Positions 27,641-37,330 of a stretch of 64,000 nucleotides of DNA are shown here, piece by piece (positions within the stretch are counted from its first letter, which is position 1; each line of letters begins with the position of its first letter). Position numbers and translations under genes: made by a program. Source of the DNA: Laspinema sp963821735 (lineage in GTDB: Bacteria > Cyanobacteriota > Cyanobacteriia > Cyanobacteriales > Laspinemataceae); contig CAWGFK010000055.1 in NCBI GenBank assembly GCA_963821735.1, positions 682,001-746,000 of the forward strand, given 5' to 3'. Below the pieces are notes generated by a model. That model saw only the letters and a program-made list of their open reading frames with translations, was not told where the DNA came from and did no database searches.

Positions 27641-29060
27641 GTTTTTTACTAAAGGTTAAAGGATATAATACTGAGAGGACAGGCCCCACCCCGCTCAGAT
27701 GAGAGGAGCGTGCCTCTATCCTGGCGCTTAAGGGGACCATGATAGAAGGAGAAACCAACCTTGATAAAAAATGAATCACTTAAACAGTGGATGAGAATAG
27801 TCAGCGCTAGAATGCCCTCATTAACAATGAGTCAAGTACGAGGATTAGCCACTTGGAGCTTTGGGATGGTCATGACTCGAAGCGGGAGTATCAACGACGT
27901 GGCCAATTTCATTGCTTTAATCAATGATGAAAAAGCTAATACAGTAAAGTGCCGTTTGAAAGAATGGTACAAAGAAAAGAGTGCTAAAAAGGGGGAAAAA
28001 CGAAGAGAATTAGACGTGATCACCTGTTTTGGCCCTTTACTCAAGTGGGTAATTAGCTTATTTCCCCGGGATACTACCCATCTACCACTTGCCTTGGATG
28101 CCACGAATATCAAGGATAAATTTACCGCTTTAACAATTAATGTTCTCTTCTCTATAAAGGCTGTGCTATTCCGGTGGCCTGGAAAATCGTCAATCAAGGG
28201 GAGAAAGGCTCCTGGAAACCTATCTGGAAGTCACTTTTTAAGAGTTTGGAAGGAATTGTCCCTCCAACAATTCAGGTAATCGTTTCCGCAGACCGAGGTC
28301 TATATGCTGATTGGCTTTATGATTTAATTAGGGAGGTCGGCTGGCATCCTTTTTTACGGATTAATCATCAAGGGAGTTTTTGTATTCCTGGGGAATCTAA
28401 TTGGAAACCTATGACTACAGTCGTCCCCAACGTAGGAACCTATTGGGCGGGTGAAGTTGTCTGTTTTAAAACTAATCCAATTCAAGCTACATTACTCGCT
28501 CGTTGGGATGAAGGGTATCAAGACCCTTGGCTAATTTTAACGGATTTTTCCCCCCTTGAGGGTAATTGTGAATGGTATGGAACCCGCTGTTGGATTGAGT
28601 GCGGTTACCGAGAAAATAAAAGTGATGGATGGTTATGGCAAAATACCCGCATGAGGGACCCCAATCGGGCGGATAGACATTGGTTAGCTATGGCTATTTC
28701 CACTTTATGGATGGTGTCACTCGGTAGTAAACCGGATGTTCAACCCCCCTACAGTTCATCCGGGAGTCAAGCGGATATCCAACCCCCCTACAGTTCATCC
28801 CAGCCTGATTGCTCTAACCCCGTCGAGCCAGTGGACTCGACTGTGGTCAAACGCCCCCGTTCAATGTCTTGTTTTGCTAAGGGTTTACTCACTATTATCG
28901 CCGATTTAATTAAAGGGGTCCCTATTCGTTTGTTCCCTCTGATTCCTGACCCCTTACCTCTACATCCCCGGACTCTTCCCCTCAATACTTCTTAATCGTA
29001 AAAAACCTACCCTTGTAAGGCACCGGGGGTTAGGTCTCTTTGCCAAATTGAGATGCTCCC
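27587..29060 (+). mobile_element. IS4-like insertion sequence, 1.47 kb
   Basis: Both ends begin GGGAGCATCTCAA, and the first 28 bases match at 25 positions; the homology then resumes as TTACAAGGGTAGGTTTTTTAC, giving terminal inverted repeats of about 60 bases. One transposase gene lies inside. No target duplication is obvious: CTTTCCC precedes and TTAGGCG follows, in keeping with a deletion at the right flank. Confidence 0.8.
27761..28995 (+). CDS. IS4-family DDE transposase, in two frames
   Basis: Two frames join to about 411 residues. Frame one (TTG 27761, after AAGGAG) has LALDATNIKDK with the first Asp; frame two has VSADRGLYADW with the second Asp and IECGYRENKSDGW with the Glu/YREK region. 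The switch is at ATA AAG GCT near 28156-28164: either one G is missing from the run or the ribosome slips -1 on an A-AAG motif. Both give the same peptide, SIKGCAIPVAWK. The C-terminal tail contains a duplicated stretch (IQPPYSSS and VQPPYSSS). Confidence 0.8.
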
Positions 29061-29673
29061 TTAGGCGTTAGGCGTAGGATTAATCCCACGCCGGATCCTC
29101 CGGTGACAGAGGCTAATTGAGAATGGTGCAAGATCTAAGATTTTACCGATTTGAGTGGCATCGCTTCAGTTTATTCCTAATGAAAGATGACAGATGAAAG
29201 ATGACAGGTTTGGCGCTTGAGGGGTCTATTTAAGAGGTGATGGAGTCAGACTGAGGATACTTTTCCCCTGCCACCGAGAGAATGCGGGTGCCAAATTTCC
29301 CGAACCTCCGCTTGTCGCTCCATCTTCTGGGGGTTTTCGCCGCTTCTCGCCCAACTGTATCTGCAAAGCGATCAATATAGAACCATTAGCACTTTTGCAA
29401 CTTTTGCCAGTGGCTTTGCCATTTTCCCTCCGTTGCCACTTATGCCTAACGATAGATGATCTTTTGATTGAGTTGTAGCAGACTGCCATTAGGTAGAGAT
29501 GCAGTTGTTAGAAAATTAGATCAATGTCTCCCATCTGAGGGAGTGCAAAACTGGAAGAGCGTCTAAAGTCAAGTGCAATCTTTAGTTTTTCACTTAAAAA
29601 AAATAGCCAGTCAGCGCCAACTTCAAGAAGAAAGTTAGATCTGAATGACCCGAAGATAAAAAAGAGGAAACCC
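29061..29673. other. Gap between the IS4-like element and the EPS locus
   Basis: No gene is supported. A minus-strand frame at 29226-29489 contains a Gly/Ser-rich stretch but no family marks. The promoter of the EPS operon should be in the last 200 bases; I cannot point to one. Confidence 0.45.
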
Positions 29674-30789
29674 ATGAACATTTTAATGCTGGGGCCGAGT
29701 TTAGATGAGCGAGGAGGAATCGGAGAAGTAGAAACCCTCATCATCAATACGGTATCCGATGAATTTGAAATCCAACATATTTGCACCTGGGATGGAGAAC
29801 CGAGCCAACGCTCAAAGCTGCATATGTTGCAAGTGTTTGGACGATCGCTGATTGATATGGGCTGGAAACTGTGGCACGATCGCATCGATCGGGTTCACAT
29901 TCATATGTCGGAACGCGGGAGCGTCGCCCGCACGTGCATCCTTAGCCTGATGGCATTTGCCGCTCGTAAGCCGACAATCGTTCACACTCATGGCAGCGAA
30001 TTCCATCTCTTTTATGAAAAACTGCCGCAGCTACTCCAGCGATCGCTCAATTGGATTTTACAACACTGTAGCTATATGATCGTGTTGTCCGAGAGTTGGA
30101 AAGACTTTTATGTAAAAAAGTGCGGGTTGAATCCGGAGCAAGCAGTGGTACTGCTCAATCCCGTTGACATTCCCGATCGCCTGGAGAAATCCGAGAACAG
30201 CGAGCCGCTAAAATGCCTGTTTATGGGAAAGATTACCCAACGTAAAGGCATATTCGAGCTGCTTCATGCCTTTGCCAAACTGCCGCAAGCCACGCGAAAA
30301 AAAGCCGAATTAATCGTAGCGGGAACGGGAGAAATGGAACCCTGCTACCACTTAGTCCAAACTCTAAACATCCAGGAGCGAGTGAAGTTTCTGGGTTGGG
30401 TGACGGGAGAGCGACGCACGCAACAGCTCGCCACCGCCGATATGTTCGTACTGCCCTCCTACAACGAAGGGTTGCCAATGGCGTTACTAGAAGCAATGGG
30501 TTGGGGGTTAGCCCCGATCGCCACCCCCGTAGGCGGGATTCCGGAACTGATCAGCGATCGCCAGACGGGTTTGGTGGTCGAACCTGGAGATATACAACAG
30601 TTATCCGTCGCCATGCAGGCCTTGATAGAGGATGAATCCCTGCGCGGCTCCCTGGGAAGCGCAGCGCGGAATCGAGTCATGCCCCTGGACATTAACAACT
30701 ACATTAACACTCTCGGGGAACTCTACCGATTGGCAGGCGTAAAGCAGCTTAAGCGATTCACAGCAGTTAGAAATCCGCAGGGGGTTTAA
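29674..30789 (+). CDS. Glycosyltransferase family 4, EPS locus
   Basis: A 371-residue GT-B glycosyltransferase. The N-terminal domain begins MNILMLGPSLDERGGI and has a VHTHGSEF segment. The C-terminal nucleotide-sugar domain has LFMGKITQRKGI and the E-x7-E signature in PSYNEGLPMALLEAM (about 262-276). It would transfer a sugar to a lipid-linked intermediate on the cytoplasmic face of the membrane. The ATG has AGAGGA upstream. It is the first gene of a same-strand run to 42712, and the wzc-like gene starts 5 bases after its stop. Confidence 0.88.
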   Translation: MNILMLGPSLDERGGIGEVETLIINTVSDEFEIQHICTWDGEPSQRSKLHMLQVFGRSLIDMGWKLWHDRIDRVHIHMSERGSVARTCILSLMAFAARKPTIVHTHGSEFHLFYEKLPQLLQRSLNWILQHCSYMIVLSESWKDFYVKKCGLNPEQAVVLLNPVDIPDRLEKSENSEPLKCLFMGKITQRKGIFELLHAFAKLPQATRKKAELIVAGTGEMEPCYHLVQTLNIQERVKFLGWVTGERRTQQLATADMFVLPSYNEGLPMALLEAMGWGLAPIATPVGGIPELISDRQTGLVVEPGDIQQLSVAMQALIEDESLRGSLGSAARNRVMPLDINNYINTLGELYRLAGVKQLKRFTAVRNPQGV

Positions 30790-30794
30790 ACCTT

Positions 30795-33008
30795 ATGGAA
30801 TATCACGATCGTCCAGATGATATAGACTTTCAGAAATACTGGCTGATCCTCAAACGACACTGGTTGTCTGCGACGTTCGTGTGGGCGCTCGTCGCCATCG
30901 GTGCTTTCGCCTTTGCATTATATGCGGATAAAAAATATGAAGCATCTGGCAAGCTCAGGTTTAAAAAACAGAACACCACCTCTGCCTTAGTCACCGAAGC
31001 CGGGGAAAAAATTAGCACCTTAGAGTCTTTAAATACCAAAGATACGCCCGTCACGACAGAAGCAGAAGTCATTCAAGCGGCTCCTCTGGTGAATCAAACG
31101 ATCGCCGAGTTAGATCTGAATGACAACCAAGGCGAACCGATCGTCTATGAAAGTTTTCTGGAAAGTTTGGGGGTAAAACCTCTACCGGGAACCGATGTTT
31201 TGCGAATTTCCTATAAAAGTACAGACCCGGAAGAAGCTCGGCAGGTGGTGGATAGCCTGATGGAAAACTACCTCAAAAATAATATTTTGGTTAACCGAGC
31301 CGAAGCCGCTGCTGCACGGGATTTTATTAGCAAACAACTACCCAAAACCGAAGCGGAATTGCAACGGGCGGAAGCTACATTGCGGCAGTTTAACGAGCAA
31401 TATAATATCGTTGCCCTAGAGGAAGAATCTATATTAGCCGTCAACCAAATCGGCGAATTAAATAGCCAAATCGAGCAGATTAACGCTCAGGTTGAAAAAG
31501 TCGGCGCTCGGATTGCCGCCCTGGAAAATAAGATCGGTAGCGGTTCCGAAGCAGCCTTGGTGCGTAATGCCGTGAGTCAATCTCCCGAAGTGCAGCAATT
31601 GCGCGAAAAAATACAGGAAATTGACCAAGAACTGGTGGCCGCCCTCAGCCGCTTTCGCGAGGCACATCCGCTGACGATCGCCTTGAAAAATCAAAAAACC
31701 GCTTTAGAAGAGCGATTGCAACAGCAGGTGAATGCCTTAGGCGCTCCGCCGCAGTTTATCGCCAGTGGGAATTTACAAACCGGCGAACTTCAAAACATTC
31801 TAATTGAAAACTTAGTGTCCAGCGAATCCGAATGGGAAGGTCTGCTCGAACAGAAACAAGCACTGATGCAATCCCAAGCACAGAAGCGACAGCGGGCGAA
31901 CAGTTTGCCGAGACTCAAACAAATTCAGGGAGAGCTAGAACGGCAGGTAAACGCGGCACAATCCACCTATGAGATTCTGCTCAAAAATTTACAACAAGTC
32001 AGAATTGCAGAGAATCAAAATGTGGGAAACGCGCAAATTATCAGTCCGGCGATCGTTTCCGAATATCCGGTTTCCATGAGTAAAAAATTAATCGTGGCGA
32101 TCGGAGTGGTGGTTGGTGGGGTGCTTTATGTGGTGACTGCATTCGCATTAGAGCTAATCGATCCCTCGATCAAAACCAGTAATGAGTTGCGAAATATCTT
32201 CAACTATACGTTGCTGGGCATGATTCCGAGCGCTCGGAAAAAACTGAGATGGAGAAGGGTGAAAGCAGAAGATTCGACCCCGGAAGTTGTGGTGAGAGAA
32301 CGGCCCAATTCGATGATTGGCGAAGCCTATCGAATGCTACAGGCCAATCTAAAATTCCTCAGTCCGGATCGGAAACTCAACGCGATCGCCTTAACCAGTG
32401 CGGTATCCAAAGAAGGGAAATCCACAGTGGCGGCAAATTTAGCAGCAGCGATCGCCGAATTGGGCAGTCGCGTCTTACTCATTGATGCCGACTTGCGCCA
32501 TCCGATTCAACATCATATCTGGAACTTAACCAATGCCAAAGGACTCAGCGATGTGATCGTCGGTCAAGCCGAATTGCATCAAGCGATCCGCCCCGTTAGC
32601 GATAATTTAGCCGTTCTGCCTTCCGGAGCAATCCCGCCCAGTTCTCTAACATTGCTCAGTTCTCAGCGAATGCGATCGCTGGTGGAAGATTGCCGGAAGC
32701 AGTATGATTTTGTGATTCTGGATACGCCGCCTTTGCTATTGGTTGCCGATGCCCTGACGGTAAGCAAGAATGCCGATGGAATTTTGCTCGTGACCCGACC
32801 GGGAACGCTCGATACGGCCAGTGCTAATGCAGCAAAACAGCTTTTAGATCGTTCCGGCCAAATGGTATTAGGGTTTGTTATCAATAGCGTGATTGTGGAA
32901 CAAGAACCCGAGAGCTATTTCCACCATGCAGAACTGTATTACAAAGAAAATGCCGAGGTGGAAAAATCCCAGGAATCCTCTCGCAACTATCAGACTATCC
33001 AACGGTAA
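30795..33008 (+). CDS. Wzc-type polysaccharide co-polymerase and tyrosine autokinase
   Basis: A 737-residue inner-membrane protein that controls export and chain length. Wzz domain with a first membrane helix (about 18-40), a long periplasmic coiled-coil region (about 165-400) and a second helix (about 431-453). The cytoplasmic BY-kinase domain has Walker A SAVSKEGKST (about 534), Walker A' VLLIDADLRHP and Walker B FVILDTPP (about 638). The C-terminal tail is Tyr-rich (YFHHAELYYKEN, NYQ) as expected for autophosphorylation. It should work with the flippase, the polymerase and an outer-membrane OPX protein that is not in this window. Confidence 0.92.
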   Translation: MEYHDRPDDIDFQKYWLILKRHWLSATFVWALVAIGAFAFALYADKKYEASGKLRFKKQNTTSALVTEAGEKISTLESLNTKDTPVTTEAEVIQAAPLVNQTIAELDLNDNQGEPIVYESFLESLGVKPLPGTDVLRISYKSTDPEEARQVVDSLMENYLKNNILVNRAEAAAARDFISKQLPKTEAELQRAEATLRQFNEQYNIVALEEESILAVNQIGELNSQIEQINAQVEKVGARIAALENKIGSGSEAALVRNAVSQSPEVQQLREKIQEIDQELVAALSRFREAHPLTIALKNQKTALEERLQQQVNALGAPPQFIASGNLQTGELQNILIENLVSSESEWEGLLEQKQALMQSQAQKRQRANSLPRLKQIQGELERQVNAAQSTYEILLKNLQQVRIAENQNVGNAQIISPAIVSEYPVSMSKKLIVAIGVVVGGVLYVVTAFALELIDPSIKTSNELRNIFNYTLLGMIPSARKKLRWRRVKAEDSTPEVVVRERPNSMIGEAYRMLQANLKFLSPDRKLNAIALTSAVSKEGKSTVAANLAAAIAELGSRVLLIDADLRHPIQHHIWNLTNAKGLSDVIVGQAELHQAIRPVSDNLAVLPSGAIPPSSLTLLSSQRMRSLVEDCRKQYDFVILDTPPLLLVADALTVSKNADGILLVTRPGTLDTASANAAKQLLDRSGQMVLGFVINSVIVEQEPESYFHHAELYYKENAEVEKSQESSRNYQTIQR

Positions 33009-33056
33009 TTTAACAGAAACGAGCGAGTTAGTTAAAGGGGAATTTACTTTCTGGTT

Positions 33057-34439
33057 ATGGATAAGCATTTGGGAAACCCGATCGACCGATTGAAACAAAG
33101 CCTTTTAGAACGGGTGCGATCGCTGTTCACTAGCAATCGTACCGATAATCTCAAAGGATTTCTGGCTAGAGCGGTAGCCGGAACCCTTGGATTTCGGGTA
33201 CTCAATGCCGGTTTGGGTTACGCGATCGGTCTTTTGTTAGCCCGCTTGTTAGGCGCAGAGGGTTACGGAATTTATGCTTACGCTCTCGCCTGGGCTACCT
33301 TAATAGAAATGCCTGCCACCCTTGGGTTGGCACCCTTAGTCACTCGGGAAATTTCCGTTTATCAAACCCAATCCGCTTGGCAATTAGTGCGGGGTCTGTT
33401 GCGGTGGTCTCACCAAATGATTGCGATTGCTGCCATTGCCCTCGCTGCGATCGCCGCCATCCTGGCACAGATCGTCCAATCCGATGCTCATTCCCCCACT
33501 GTCGCTGTATTTTGGATCGCCATGAGTGCGGTGCCGTTTATGGCTCTCTCACGTCTGCGACAAGCGACTATGCAGGCATTCGATCGCATTGTGGTGGGAC
33601 AATTGCCCGAACTGCTGCTGCGTCCGATCGCGATCGTCCTCTGTCTTGCGGGTGCATATTTCTTCCTGGAACAAAAGCTAACCCCGCCTTTGGCAATGGG
33701 AATTTATGCCGCAGGCACGCTGATTGCATTCCTCGTCGGCGTAGGATTGCTACTCACCGCTTTGCCACCGCAAATCCAAACCATCTCTTCTGAATATCGC
33801 ACCCGGAACTGGATAAAAAACGCATTGCCAATGCTATTTTTGGGGGGAATGTATCTGCTGAACAACCAAACCGATACGGTGATGTTGGGCGCGATGGAAA
33901 ATGCAGAAACTGTCGGCATCTATACGGTAGCCAATCGGGGGGCTGGGTTGATTACTTTTATTTTAGTGGCATTCAATAGCGCCCTGGCTCCCACATTTGC
34001 CAATCTTCATGCAGCGGGTGATCGCGTGCGATTGCAGCGCGTTTTGACGAAAAGCTGTCGGTTTATTCTCCTGGCTGCCCTACCCATCGCTCTGGGTTTA
34101 ATCGTCTTCGGTCATTGGTTTTTATGGCTATTCGGTGCCGAATTCGTGCGAGGAAAACTCATTTTAATCATTTTATGCCTGGGTCAACTCACCAATGCCT
34201 TCACTGGCTCGGTAGCGGTATTGCTCAACATGACCGGACATCAAAAAGATACGGCAATTGGGGTGGCGATCGCCGCTATTTTAAACATTATCCTCAATGC
34301 CGCTTTGATTCCGCAATGGGGAGGTGAGGGTGCTGCCACTGCTACCGCCACCAGTACGATGATTTGGAATATCGCTCTGGTCATTTTAGTTTACAAGCGA
34401 CTCAAACTTTATTCGACACCCTTGGGGAAACTTAGTTAA
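33057..34439 (+). CDS. Oligosaccharide flippase (Wzx/MATE-like)
   Basis: A 460-residue protein with about 12-14 hydrophobic helices of the polysaccharide-flippase family. The first helix region reads LGYAIGLLLARLLGAEGYG, and NNQTDTVMLGAMENAETVGIYTVANR is a family mark. It would flip lipid-linked repeat units across the membrane. An N-terminal cytoplasmic stretch of about 40 residues precedes the first helix. It lies 48 bases after the wzc-like gene and 25 bases before the first sulfotransferase. Confidence 0.88.
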   Translation: MDKHLGNPIDRLKQSLLERVRSLFTSNRTDNLKGFLARAVAGTLGFRVLNAGLGYAIGLLLARLLGAEGYGIYAYALAWATLIEMPATLGLAPLVTREISVYQTQSAWQLVRGLLRWSHQMIAIAAIALAAIAAILAQIVQSDAHSPTVAVFWIAMSAVPFMALSRLRQATMQAFDRIVVGQLPELLLRPIAIVLCLAGAYFFLEQKLTPPLAMGIYAAGTLIAFLVGVGLLLTALPPQIQTISSEYRTRNWIKNALPMLFLGGMYLLNNQTDTVMLGAMENAETVGIYTVANRGAGLITFILVAFNSALAPTFANLHAAGDRVRLQRVLTKSCRFILLAALPIALGLIVFGHWFLWLFGAEFVRGKLILIILCLGQLTNAFTGSVAVLLNMTGHQKDTAIGVAIAAILNIILNAALIPQWGGEGAATATATSTMIWNIALVILVYKRLKLYSTPLGKLS

Positions 34440-34464
34440 ATCGATCGCATCAGGAGGAAAAATC

Positions 34465-35376
34465 GTGGTTCTACCTAATTTTCTAACGATCGGCGCTCCC
34501 AAAGCCGGAACCAGTGCCATTTATTATTACCTGAAACAGCATCCCCAGATTTATATGAGTCCGGTAAAAGAACCTCATTTTTTTGCCTTGGAAAATCATT
34601 CTCTCAATTTTCAGGGGCCAGGGGATAAAGACCGATTTCGCGATGCCGTCACTCAGCTTGAGGAGTATGAAAAACTGTTTGCCAACGTCTCCAGGGAAGT
34701 CGCGATCGGGGAAGCCTCTACCACATATTTGAGTAGCGAAACCGCCCCCCTTCGCATCAAGCATTACATTCCCGATGTCAAACTGATTGCCATTCTTCGC
34801 AATCCCGTAGATGCCGCCTATGCCAGTTTTTTACACTTGGTTAGAGATGGGGATGAACCGCTTGCAGATTTTGGGTTAGCCCTAGAAGCCGAAGAAAAGC
34901 GGGTTCGCCAAAATTGGGAGGGAATTTGGCACTATCAACGCCGAGGATTTTACGCCGAGCAACTGGAACGCTATTTCCAGCACTTTGATCGCGATCGGCT
35001 TAAAGTTTATCGGTACGATGACTTTAAAGCCAACCCGAATGTCGTGTTACGGGATATCTTTGAATTCTTAGAGGTCGATCCGGGGTTTATGCCCGATATG
35101 TCGGCGAAATACAATGTCTCGGCGATGCCAAAAAATCCCCTGTTAAATAAAATGATGGTCAAACCCAACCCACTCAAATCTGCCATTAACATGGCGTTGC
35201 CAAAAACGATGCGAAGCGCGATCGCCACTCGGCTCAAGCACTGGAATTTTCAAGATAAAAAACCCCCACTGTCCCCAGAATTGCGCGATCGACTCCATCA
35301 AAACTATCGGGAAGATATGTTGAAGTTACAAGATTTGATTCAGCAAGATCTATCGGAGTGGCTGGAGCCAGTGTAA
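34465..35376 (+). CDS. Sulfotransferase 1, EPS locus
   Basis: A 303-residue PAPS-dependent sulfotransferase. The 5'-phosphosulfate loop is FLTIGAPKAGTSAIYYYL (about 5-22) and the 3'-phosphate binding part is LRNPVDAAYASF (about 112-123); KEPHFF is also typical. GTG is the start (AGGAGG ribosome binding site 9 bases away). In this context it most probably sulfates sugar residues of the exopolysaccharide or its lipid-linked repeat unit. A paralog follows. Confidence 0.88.
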   Translation: MVLPNFLTIGAPKAGTSAIYYYLKQHPQIYMSPVKEPHFFALENHSLNFQGPGDKDRFRDAVTQLEEYEKLFANVSREVAIGEASTTYLSSETAPLRIKHYIPDVKLIAILRNPVDAAYASFLHLVRDGDEPLADFGLALEAEEKRVRQNWEGIWHYQRRGFYAEQLERYFQHFDRDRLKVYRYDDFKANPNVVLRDIFEFLEVDPGFMPDMSAKYNVSAMPKNPLLNKMMVKPNPLKSAINMALPKTMRSAIATRLKHWNFQDKKPPLSPELRDRLHQNYREDMLKLQDLIQQDLSEWLEPV

Positions 35377-35474
35377 ACCGGGAAGATTCGCGATCGCGAA
35401 TTCCTGGACTTGCCTAGGGCGATCGCCGCTTGATTGCCCTTGCCTAACCCTCAATGTCATTCGGGAGAAATCTG

Positions 35475-36380
35475 ATGAAAGAACCTAATTTTTTTATTAT
35501 CGGAGCGCCCAAATGTGGAACCACCGCTTTGAGCGAATATTTAAGAACTCATCCTCAGATCTATGTATCTTCGCCGAAAGAACCCCATTATTTTGCCGAA
35601 GATTATAACAACACGCCCTTCCAAACCTGGGAACAGTATTTAAGCTTATTTGAGGAAGCGAGCGATCGCCATTTAGCAGTGGGCGAAGCCTCAGTGCATT
35701 ACTTGTGTTCTGAAATGGCATTAGAAAAAATTCGCGAGTTTAACCCAGAAGCGAAAATCATTGTCATGCTTCGCAATCCCATCCAGTTGGTGCATTCTTA
35801 CCACGCTCAACTGCTGTACAATACCGGGGAAGATCGCTCCGACTTTGAAACCGCGTGGAAATTGCAATCGGTGCGTCAAGGGGGACAGCAGATTCCGAAA
35901 CGCTGTGGAAATCCGAGAGTGTTGCAATACAAACAAATCGGCAGTTTAGGCAGCCAAATGGAAAAGCTCCTGAGCTTATTTCCCCAAAATCAGGTGAAAG
36001 CGATCGTCTTCGATGATTTTAAAGCGTCACCCCAAACCGTTTATGAAGAAGCATTAGCATTTTTAGGAGTCCCCTCGGATAATCGAGTAGACTTTCCTCG
36101 GATTAATGCCAACAAAACCCATAATTTACCTTGGTTGGGGCGATTCACCGAAAAAACTCCGACGCCGATTCTCGCCCTGACAAAAAAGACGCAAAGCTGG
36201 TTGGGAATCGAAAGCTTTGGGGTGATGAATGTCCTGCGAAACCTCAATGCCAAGCCCCAGGCACGTCAACCGCTGGCTGCGGAATTTCGAGGAACGTTAA
36301 TTGAAGAATTTCGGGATGAAACCCACAAGTTATCTCAAGTTCTTCACAGAGATTTGAGTCACTGGATGAGCGAGCAGTAA
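35475..36380 (+). CDS. Sulfotransferase 2, EPS locus
   Basis: A 301-residue paralog of the preceding gene with IGAPKCGTTALSEYL as the 5'-phosphosulfate loop (about 6-20), KEPHYFAED, and LRNPIQLVHSYHAQLL as the 3'-phosphate region. The ATG at 35475 was chosen over 35454 because GGGAGAA lies just before it and it places the conserved N-terminus at residue 1. Two separate sulfotransferases suggest sulfation at two positions or sugars. Confidence 0.87.
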   Translation: MKEPNFFIIGAPKCGTTALSEYLRTHPQIYVSSPKEPHYFAEDYNNTPFQTWEQYLSLFEEASDRHLAVGEASVHYLCSEMALEKIREFNPEAKIIVMLRNPIQLVHSYHAQLLYNTGEDRSDFETAWKLQSVRQGGQQIPKRCGNPRVLQYKQIGSLGSQMEKLLSLFPQNQVKAIVFDDFKASPQTVYEEALAFLGVPSDNRVDFPRINANKTHNLPWLGRFTEKTPTPILALTKKTQSWLGIESFGVMNVLRNLNAKPQARQPLAAEFRGTLIEEFRDETHKLSQVLHRDLSHWMSEQ

Positions 36381-36402
36381 AAAATTAAGGAGGAATCAGA
36401 TC

Positions 36403-37330
36403 GTGTCCCAGAATCTTTTAGCAACGATTGCCATTAACAATTATAACTATGGAGAATTTCTCCCAGAGGCCATTGATAGCGCCCTCAACCAAACCTATCC
36501 CCATAAGGAAGTTGTTGTGGTTGACGATGGCTCTACCGATAATTCCCTGGAAATAATTGCCGGTTATGGAGATAAAATTGTTCCGGTTTTAAAAGAGAAT
36601 GGCGGTCAAGCCTCTGCATTCAATGCCGGGTTTACGGCGAGTCGCGGCGATGTCGTATTTCTGCTGGATGCCGACGATCTGTTTCTCCCGAATAAAGTGG
36701 CCGAAGTGATGGACAAATTTGAGAAATATCCAGAAATCGGCTGGTGCTTTCATCCGCAAAAATTGGTCCGATAGCGATGGCAATGAAGTGGGTGCGATCG
36801 CCGTCGATTTGAGGTCATCTGGAGAATATGATTTTCGACCCTATCTCAAAAAAGGCAAATTAAATCCTTACCTTCCTCCCTGCGGACTTCCGGCAACTTC
36901 AGCATTCTGCTTTCGGCGATCGCTGCTGGAGCAAATGATGCCAATGCCCAAAGCACAAACGGTCTTGATCAACGATAACTATCTGAAATTTTTAGCGTTA
37001 GTGTTAGCCAAAGGCTTTATTGTCGATGAACAATTATCGATTCAGCGAATCCACGAAAACAATGCCTTTACCCCACTCAGTTGCGATCGCACGCGGGTGA
37101 TTGCTAAATCGGATCTGCTCACCGCGTACTGGATGCGGGATAAATTTCCAGTGATTTCTCCATTTACCAACAATACCTTAGCCTCAGTCTTAAGCAGATA
37201 TTGGCACACTGGCGGTATAGAAACCGAGGCTAAAATCTGGATTGATAAATATCTGGCGCAAACCTCTTGGAGAGAACGCCTGACAATTTACTTAAAGTCG
37301 CTTTACTACTCTATTAAATGGCAGAATTAG
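36403..37330 (+). CDS. Glycosyltransferase family 2, frameshifted
   Basis: A GT-A inverting glycosyltransferase. The first frame starts at GTG 36403 (ribosome binding site AAGGAGG) with IAINNYNYGEFL, the metal-binding VVDDGSTDN and LLDADD; it stops at 36774. The second frame continues SDSDGNEVGAIAVDL to 37330. Removing one base (from the AAAAA run near 36758 or the CC near 36767) fuses them as a protein of about 309 residues. The last 13 bases overlap the start of the polymerase gene, a sign that the downstream frame is really translated. The gene is probably functional and miscalled. Confidence 0.8.

Noticed and set aside
23832..29060. Complete prophage or integrative element
   Set aside because: Apart from an integrase and restriction remnants no structural, replication or conjugation genes are seen, and no second attachment site was found.
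29226..29489. Minus-strand frame of 87 codons
   Set aside because: It lacks a ribosome binding site and any recognisable domain; composition is compatible with decayed DNA next to the IS element.
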